From positions 62,001 to 126,000 of the forward strand of contig NZ_JSYP01000009.1 in NCBI RefSeq assembly GCF_000813005.1: 64,000 nt of DNA. The letters are read 5' to 3'. A program made the position numbers and the translations under genes. Positions within the stretch are counted from its first letter, which is position 1. The number at the start of each line of letters is the position of its first letter. Positions 59,604 through 64,000 of the stretch are shown in pieces. This DNA is from Flavobacterium sp. KMS (GTDB taxonomy: Bacteria > Bacteroidota > Bacteroidia > Flavobacteriales > Flavobacteriaceae). The notes under the pieces were generated by a model that saw only the letters and a program-made list of their open reading frames with translations, was not told the DNA's origin and did not search any database.

Positions 59604-59611
59604 TACTTTTG
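59604..59611 (+). promoter_or_regulatory. -7 promoter box (TACTTTTG) for gpsA
   Basis: This is a perfect TAnnTTTG match, 19 bp upstream of the gpsA ATG. Confidence 0.6.
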
Positions 59612-59630
59612 ATAAAAATTAATAATTATA

Positions 59631-60626
59631 ATGAGCGAAAATTTAAAATTTGCAGTAATTGGTGGTGGAAGCTGGGCAACCGCCATTGCAAAAATGTTAT
59701 GTGTAAATCTTTCCGAAATTTCGTGGTACATGCGTAATGACGCTGCTATCGAACACATTAACAAATACAAACACAATCCGAATTACTTAAGTTCGGTAGA
59801 GTTTGATACTACTAAATTAAAGCTTACTAATAATATAAATGAAGCCGTAGAATATGCTGATTATATTATTTTTGCTATTCCATCGGCTTTTTTAAATGCT
59901 GAATTAGAAAAATTAACAGTTTCCTTAGATAACAAAGTTATTTTCTCGGCTATTAAAGGTATTGTTCCTGAAACAAGTTTAATTGTTGGAGAACATTTTC
60001 ATATAAAATATGATATCCCGTATTATAACATTGGTGTTATCACAGGACCATGTCATGCCGAAGAAGTTGCTCTTGAGAGACTATCTTATTTAACAATTGC
60101 ATGCGGAGATTCTACTAAAGCTAGTGTTGTTGCCAAGAACTTATCTGGAAATTATATAAAGGCCAAGATATCTGATGATATTATAGGTACCGAGTATGCT
60201 GCAATGCTTAAAAATATTTATGCAATTGCTGCAGGAATTGCCCATGGTTTAGGTTATGGCGATAATTTTCAATCGGTTATAATGAGTAATGCTATTCGCG
60301 AAATGAAGAAATTCATCAAGAAAGTCCATAAAATGAAACGTAACATTAATGACTCTGCTTATCTGGGTGATTTATTAGTTACAGGATATTCTGTTTTTTC
60401 GAGAAACCGAATGTTTGGAAACATGATTGGAAAAGGATACACTGTAAAAAGTGCGATGATGGAAATGAGCATGATTGCCGAAGGGTATTATGCTACCAAA
60501 AGTGCTTATAAACTAAACCAAGGTTATGGTGCAAAAACACCAATTATCGATGCCGTTTATGCTATTTTATACGAAGGTAAAGATGCTAAAACTGTTTTCA
60601 AGAAACTTACTGATGTATTGGATTAG
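59631..60626 (+). CDS. gpsA: NAD(P)H-dependent glycerol-3-phosphate dehydrogenase
   Basis: GpsA reduces dihydroxyacetone phosphate to sn-glycerol 3-phosphate for phospholipid synthesis. The 331-residue protein has the dinucleotide motif VIGGGSWATAIAK (9-21), IFSAIKGIVPETSLIVGEHF, GPCHAEEV and the catalytic-lysine segment YAAMLKNIYAIAAG. The C-terminal helical domain ends in YEGKDAKTVFKKLTDVLD. The motif GGGSWA differs from the usual GxGxWG by Ala in the last position, as in other Bacteroidota GpsA. Confidence 0.94.
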   Translation: MSENLKFAVIGGGSWATAIAKMLCVNLSEISWYMRNDAAIEHINKYKHNPNYLSSVEFDTTKLKLTNNINEAVEYADYIIFAIPSAFLNAELEKLTVSLDNKVIFSAIKGIVPETSLIVGEHFHIKYDIPYYNIGVITGPCHAEEVALERLSYLTIACGDSTKASVVAKNLSGNYIKAKISDDIIGTEYAAMLKNIYAIAAGIAHGLGYGDNFQSVIMSNAIREMKKFIKKVHKMKRNINDSAYLGDLLVTGYSVFSRNRMFGNMIGKGYTVKSAMMEMSMIAEGYYATKSAYKLNQGYGAKTPIIDAVYAILYEGKDAKTVFKKLTDVLD

Positions 60627-60715
60627 TATTTAGTTACAGTCGCAGTAAAAACAGTGGCGGTTTTCAGTCTCAGTTTGCGGTAGAAAGTAAGAACTAAAAA
60701 ATGTAGAGTATATCT
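60627..60715. repeat. Phrase element (CAGTCGCAGT / ACTGAGACT family) after gpsA
   Basis: Words TTACAGTCGCAGTAAAAACA, GGTTTTCAGTCTCAGTTTGC and AAGTAAGAACTAAAAA continue downstream of gpsA. The family occurs again at 60795-60834 in the reverse sense (ACTGAGACTGAGACTAAAAA), so the two flank the terminator. Confidence 0.55.
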
Positions 60716-60731
60716 ACTATATTATAAGAAT

Positions 60732-60775
60732 AAAAAGAGAGTCAAAGCGATTTATTTCGTCTTGACTCTCTTTTT
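60732..60775. terminator. Bidirectional terminator between gpsA and ada
   Basis: AAAAAGAGAGTCAA (60732-60745) pairs with TTGACTCTCTTTTT (60762-60775). The loop contains GCGATTTATTTCGTC. A sequence relative with almost the same loop lies at 62751-62789. Confidence 0.9.
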
Positions 60776-60794
60776 ATTTATTTGAACCTCTTTA

Positions 60795-60834
60795 CTGTTT
60801 TACTACAACTGAGACTGAGACTAAAAACTGAAAA
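60795..60834. repeat. Phrase element ACTGAGACTGAGACTAAAAACTG
   Basis: A run of short ACTGAGA and AAAACTGAAAAC words fills the space between the terminator and the 3' end of the Ada gene. Confidence 0.55.
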
Positions 60835-61875
60835 CTACTTATTCTTTTCCTCCATTTCAAGGAGCCATTTTTTTCTCCATAAACCTCCACCATAACCAGT
60901 CAGCTCACCATTCGAGCCTATAACTCGATGACAAGGAATAAGTATAGATATTCTATTCATCCCATTTGCATTGGCGACAGCCCTAACCGCTTCTGGCTTA
61001 TTAATTATTATAGATTGCTCTTTATACGACTTTACGGCTCCGTAAGGAATTGCTTTTAAAGCTGTCCATACCCGATTTTGGAAATCAGAACCTGGCGAAA
61101 AAATCGGAACTGTAAAATCTTTTCTTTCTCCATCAAAGTATTCTTTTAATTGACTTTCTAACACATTAAAATGCTCATTCTCCCCTTGAATAATAGTTGC
61201 ATTTAGAGTTTTTGCTAAAGCTTTTAATTCAGTTTCAAGCATTTTTCTATCCGTAAATTCAAGCAGGCAAATTCCTTGCTTTACGGCACAAGCATACATT
61301 GTACCCAGAGGAGTTTCTATCCTTTTGATATCAATTAAATTCTGTGTTTTACTATTCTTAGGAGAAACTCCAAATACAGATTTAAAAGTATCATTAAATC
61401 CACTCAATGATTCATATCCTGCGTCAAAGGCTGTGGCTGTAACACTTTCTCCTTCTTTTATTTTTTTGAAAGCACTATTAATACGAAACATTCTTTGATA
61501 TGCCTGAAATGTAATTCCGTGATTTTTTAAAAACCATCGTCTCATTTTACTGGGTTCAATTCCTCGTTTAACCAAATCATAATCTTTAAATTTAAGAGAT
61601 GGGTTTTCAGATAATTCTCTAAGAATATCTTTTATAAAATCGGGTGTTTCATTATATTTTTCTAATGGAAAACAAACTTTACATGGTCTGTATCCTTTTA
61701 AAATAGCTTCTTTTGAAGAAGTAAAAAATTCTACATTTTCTCTCTTTGGCTTTCTTGCAGTACACGTAGGTCTGCAGAAAATCCCTGTAGTTTTTACTGC
61801 AGTAAAAAAAACACCTTCAAATGAAGTATCTTTATTTACTGCTGCCTGATACATTATATCATCTGTGAGTTTCAT
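60835..61875 (-). CDS. ada: Ada-type DNA alkylation repair regulator and methyltransferase
   Basis: From the ATG at 61875 the product has 346 residues. The longer frame to 61917 overlaps the upstream gene and is rejected. Three Ada modules are seen in order. The zinc-binding N-terminal domain (about 1-75) has Cys at 34, 38, 65 and 68 (FCRPTC, CKVC) in the same spacing as E. coli Ada. An AraC-type helix-turn-helix follows (about 80-165). The C-terminal O6-alkylguanine transferase has PYGAVKSY and the active-site PCHRVI. The protein repairs methylphosphotriesters and O6-alkylguanine and can switch on alkylation-response genes. Confidence 0.95.
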   Translation of the reverse strand: MKLTDDIMYQAAVNKDTSFEGVFFTAVKTTGIFCRPTCTARKPKRENVEFFTSSKEAILKGYRPCKVCFPLEKYNETPDFIKDILRELSENPSLKFKDYDLVKRGIEPSKMRRWFLKNHGITFQAYQRMFRINSAFKKIKEGESVTATAFDAGYESLSGFNDTFKSVFGVSPKNSKTQNLIDIKRIETPLGTMYACAVKQGICLLEFTDRKMLETELKALAKTLNATIIQGENEHFNVLESQLKEYFDGERKDFTVPIFSPGSDFQNRVWTALKAIPYGAVKSYKEQSIIINKPEAVRAVANANGMNRISILIPCHRVIGSNGELTGYGGGLWRKKWLLEMEEKNK

Positions 61876-61885
61876 AATCGTATTT

Positions 61886-62659
61886 TTAGAAAATTGGGCT
61901 GAAGCTATTTTTTTCAATTATCTCTTTTGTAACCACTTCCAACTGTTTGTTAAAAAATGCGTGCATAAAGTTCCCCATACTAATACGTTTTACTCCTAAT
62001 GTTTTTAATTCTTCAAAATTAGGAAGATTAGGCATACACATAACATTAAGCGGAACATCTATTGTCTCTGCAATCATTTTTATATCATTCGCATTTGTAA
62101 TACAAGGGAGAAAAATACCATCTATGTTAGCCGTCCTATATTGTTTTATTCTGTGTATACTTCCATTTAATGCATTTGATAAATCTAAAAGAAAAGCATC
62201 ACAACGAACGTTTATAAACATTGGGATATTTCTTTTTTTGAGACCACCAACAATCGCTTTTAGTTTGATTGTAAAATGTTCTGCATCTTCTATTTTACGT
62301 TCAGATTTTTTTACTTCTGAATCTTCAATATTGATTCCGACAACTCCTACTTCATGCAATCTTATAATGTTAGTAATTATTGCTTCGGCTGTGCTTCCGT
62401 ATCCTGCTTCCAAATCGACTGTTAGAGGAAGCTTTGTCGAAACTGCAATTCTTTTAATCATAAAAAAATAATCTTCAAATGGCATATCTTCTCCATCTTC
62501 ATAACCTAAGTCATTTGCAATTGCTGCACTCGAAGTACCAATAGCCTTAAATCCTAATTTTTCATATTGTAAAGCTGTCTGCACATTCCATACATTTCCG
62601 ATTAATAATGGCGTTTCACCAGAATGTAATTTTCTAAATTCTTCAAATTTTGTTGTCAT
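61886..62659 (-). CDS. PEP mutase / isocitrate lyase family protein
   Basis: From the ATG at 62659 the product has 257 residues; a TTG at 62671 is less likely. It is a TIM-barrel enzyme of the isocitrate lyase/phosphoenolpyruvate mutase superfamily: GTSSAAIANDLGYEDGE, the metal-site DLEAGYG (usual DxDxGYG), GINIEDS and NVRCDAFL are visible. Members include oxaloacetate decarboxylase-like and carboxyvinyl-carboxyphosphonate mutase-like enzymes; the reaction here is unknown. Its stop lies 10 bp upstream of the ada ATG, so the two are probably co-transcribed. Confidence 0.87.
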   Translation of the reverse strand: MTTKFEEFRKLHSGETPLLIGNVWNVQTALQYEKLGFKAIGTSSAAIANDLGYEDGEDMPFEDYFFMIKRIAVSTKLPLTVDLEAGYGSTAEAIITNIIRLHEVGVVGINIEDSEVKKSERKIEDAEHFTIKLKAIVGGLKKRNIPMFINVRCDAFLLDLSNALNGSIHRIKQYRTANIDGIFLPCITNANDIKMIAETIDVPLNVMCMPNLPNFEELKTLGVKRISMGNFMHAFFNKQLEVVTKEIIEKNSFSPIF

Positions 62660-62681
62660 AGTATATTGCAATTATTTATCA

Positions 62682-62689
62682 CAAAAATA
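62682..62689 (-). promoter_or_regulatory. -7 promoter box (TATTTTTG) of the lyase-ada pair
   Basis: The minus strand reads TATTTTTG, 23 bp upstream of the ATG at 62659. Confidence 0.55.
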
Positions 62690-62750
62690 CTTTAGGAGTT
62701 ATGCCTCCAGCAACCGAAAAATTAACAAGTATTTTTTTTTAGGCATAAAA

Positions 62751-62789
62751 AAAAGAGTCAAGACTAATTTATTTCGCCTTGACTCTTTT
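62751..62789. terminator. Terminator, sequence relative of the one at 60732
   Basis: AAAAGAGTCAAG (62751-62762) pairs with CTTGACTCTTTT (62778-62789). The loop ACTAATTTATTTCGC matches the loop at 60746-60761 almost base for base. It ends the minus-strand gene at 62892. Confidence 0.9.
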
Positions 62790-62804
62790 CTTATATTTTA
62801 TTCT

Positions 62805-62891
62805 CTAACCAATTTACTGTTTTTACTGTAACTGTAAACTGAGACTGTTTTTATACTGAGACTGTAAACTGCAACTGAGAACTAAAAACTG
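62805..62891. repeat. Phrase element (TGTAAACTGAGACTG family)
   Basis: The words ACTGTTTTTACTGTAACTG, TAAACTGAGACTG, ATACTGAGACTG and TAAACTGCAACTGAGAAC repeat up to the 3' end of the hypothetical gene. Confidence 0.6.
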
Positions 62892-63299
62892 CTACTTCAC
62901 TATAACGCCATCTACAAACAAGATAGGCACTTCTTCAGAGAAATCTTCATGTATAGAATGTGCTTTAAAAATATATTTCTTGTCGTATAATGTGTTTCCG
63001 ATAAAAAAAGTAACCATAAACTCATTGTTTAAAGCTAATACACTTTTTTCTACCATTTCGATTTTTACTACCGAAACCGATGGAACCTCAACAAAAGCAT
63101 GACGCAAAAGTGACGTTTTTTTCATTTCGCCATCAATTGTTCCAAAAGCTTTTGAAACGACCATTACACTTTCAATATTAAAATCACTGTCATTTACAAG
63201 ATAAGCATACCATACTTTCTCCATAAAATCGTCGCTCCATTCCTGAACAACGGCCATAAAAATATTCTCTACTTCTGGAATAATTATATCTTTTTTCAT
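62892..63299 (-). CDS. Conserved hypothetical protein next to pheS
   Basis: The 135-residue cytosolic protein has an alternating beta/alpha pattern (IFMAVVQEWSDDFMEKVWYAYLVNDSDFNIESVMVVSKAFGTID, FIGNTLYDKKYIFKAHSIHEDFSEEVPILFVDGVIVK). I know it only as a conserved flavobacterial hypothetical. It is separated from pheS by a 79-bp phrase hairpin on the same strand. Confidence 0.8.
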   Translation of the reverse strand: MKKDIIIPEVENIFMAVVQEWSDDFMEKVWYAYLVNDSDFNIESVMVVSKAFGTIDGEMKKTSLLRHAFVEVPSVSVVKIEMVEKSVLALNNEFMVTFFIGNTLYDKKYIFKAHSIHEDFSEEVPILFVDGVIVK

Positions 63300-63378
63300 A
63301 GTTGTAAAAAGTTATAAAGTCATAAAGTCGAAAGCTTCATGTTTTGAAACTTTCGACTTTACAAATTTTGGACTTAAA
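63300..63378. repeat. Phrase hairpin (TAAAGTCGAAAG / CTTTCGACTTTA)
   Basis: A 12-bp perfect inverted repeat (63323-63334 and 63350-63361), preceded by repeated AAAGT(T/C)ATAAAGT words. It fills the pheS-hypothetical gap and could terminate or stabilise the pheS transcript. Confidence 0.7.
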
Positions 63379-64000
63379 TTATATGTTTGATTTAAATTGC
63401 TCTAAGAATCTAACGTCGTTTTCGTAAAACATACGAATATCACCAATTTGGTATAACAACATTGCGATACGCTCTACTCCCATACCAAATGCAAAACCAT
63501 TATATTCTTCTGGGTTGATATCACAATTTTTCAATACGTTTGGATCTACCATTCCACATCCTCCAATTTCTAACCAACCTGTTCCTTTGGTGATACGATA
63601 ATCAGTTTCGGTTTTTAGACCCCAATAAATATCAATCTCGGCGCTAGGTTCTGTAAACGGAAAATATGACGGACGTAAACGGATTTTTGATTTCCCGAAC
63701 ATTTCTTTAGTAAAATAAAGCAATGTTTGTTTTAAATCTGCAAACGAAACATCTTTATCAATATACAATCCTTCTACCTGATGGAAGATACAGTGTGATC
63801 TTGACGAAATTGCTTCGTTACGGAAAACACGTCCTGGTGAAATAGTACGAATAGGCGGTTTATGATTTTCCATATAACGCACCTGAACTGATGATGTATG
63901 CGTACGCAACAAAACATCAGGATTTGTTTGTATAAAAAATGTATCCTGCATATCACGTGCCGGATGATATTCCGGAAGGTTTAATGCTGTAAAGTTATGC
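63379..64000 (-). CDS. pheS: Phenylalanyl-tRNA synthetase alpha subunit, N-terminal part beyond window
   Basis: The frame is open from the stop at 63379 to the right edge, so the 5' part is missing; about 207 residues are present. Class II synthetase motifs are visible: [22 protein letters not shown] (motif 1 region), the motif 2 loop [26 protein letters not shown] and motif 3 [22 protein letters not shown]. PheS pairs with PheT to charge tRNA-Phe. Confidence 0.96.
   Translation of the reverse strand, partial: HNFTALNLPEYHPARDMQDTFFIQTNPDVLLRTHTSSVQVRYMENHKPPIRTISPGRVFRNEAISSRSHCIFHQVEGLYIDKDVSFADLKQTLLYFTKEMFGKSKIRLRPSYFPFTEPSAEIDIYWGLKTETDYRITKGTGWLEIGGCGMVDPNVLKNCDINPEEYNGFAFGMGVERIAMLLYQIGDIRMFYENDVRFLEQFKSNI

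Larger units (their letters stand above)
59284..59630. other. Intergenic region between the alcohol dehydrogenase gene and gpsA
   Basis: This 347-bp region begins with a short phrase (TCGCAGTATTTTGTC, AAAACTGAAAAC). It then holds a terminator at 59321-59358 and, at the end, the gpsA promoter box at 59604-59611. The middle, about 220 bp, is AT-rich with no ORF or structure that I can support. Confidence 0.5.

Noticed and set aside
61876..61917. Longer Ada start overlapping the lyase gene
   Set aside because: The ATG at 61875 lies 10 bp after the upstream stop and gives the normal Ada N-terminus.
61947..62471. 174-residue plus-strand frame
   Set aside because: It is fully antisense to the PEP mutase family gene and has no family features.
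1..64000. tRNA, rRNA, transposase and integrase genes
   Set aside because: I looked for cloverleaf-like GC-rich islands, rRNA-like segments and DDE or tyrosine-recombinase proteins and saw none.

Overview
The window is a chromosomal segment of a Flavobacterium-like member of the Bacteroidota (family Flavobacteriaceae). This is inferred from the AT-rich composition, repeated -7 promoter boxes of the form TAnnTTTG, near absence of Shine-Dalgarno sequences, a PorZ-like type IX secretion component with a C-terminal sorting domain, a TonB-dependent receptor with an N-terminal carboxypeptidase-regulatory-like domain, a complete Bat (aerotolerance) operon, and many Cys-lipobox proteins. No rRNA, tRNA, CRISPR, transposase, integrase or phage structural gene was seen.

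Layout. 1-11.8 kb: an edge-truncated PQQ-like propeller protein, recO, porZ, gdhA, an outer-membrane-type protein, a cystathionine gamma-synthase family gene, a DUF3298 lipoprotein, an AlbA_2 protein, an SDR and an aldo/keto reductase. 12-21.4 kb: moxR, DUF58, a two-membrane-segment Bat-associated protein, batA, batB, batC, batD and batE on one strand, followed by a convergent YfbK-like VWA lipoprotein. 23-30.5 kb: formyl-THF cyclo-ligase, an aspartoacylase-family gene, a small lipoprotein, uvrC, an XAC2610-like protein and a patatin/outer-membrane barrel fusion. 30.7-36.9 kb: aromatic amino acid catabolism (hmgA, hppD, tryptophan dioxygenase), interrupted by a four-helix-bundle gene and a probable small RNA, then an M23 peptidase. 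37-48 kb: pgi, a TonB receptor, RlpA, DinB, an ArsC-like protein, yicC, gmk, DoxX and nadD. 48.2-55.7 kb: a compact nine-gene NAD/ADP-ribose operon with an NrtR-type Nudix regulator. 55.8-64 kb: PKD lipoprotein, LysR regulator, a frameshifted DJ-1 gene, a YqhD-like alcohol dehydrogenase, gpsA, Ada, a PEP mutase/isocitrate lyase family gene, a conserved hypothetical gene and edge-truncated pheS.

The most interesting system is the minus-strand operon at 48186-54952. Its order is a short PRPP-synthetase-like protein, a PARG-like DUF2263 protein, NADAR, a Poa1-type macro domain, DUF4291, KptA, a second macro domain, a PPP-family phosphatase and a NAMPT-like transferase. It joins enzymes expected to release ADP-ribose and nicotinamide to a pair expected to rebuild NAD+. 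The PRPP-synthetase/NAMPT pairing resembles both ordinary nicotinamide salvage and the phage NARP1 pathway (ADP-ribose pyrophosphate plus nicotinamide to NAD+). I found three copies of a 21-bp palindrome, two of them laid over the -7 boxes of the operon and of nrtR. They are very probably the NrtR operators.

A second theme is the non-coding DNA. Many gene junctions carry short, self-complementary, quasi-periodic sequence elements that recur in sequence families, including an array of four 77-bp repeats with a fifth inverted copy 2.6 kb away, a 27-bp inverted repeat and a 26-bp inverted repeat. Gene starts were adjusted where an upstream in-frame TTG or GTG start conflicted with a promoter box, a neighbouring gene or a signal peptide.
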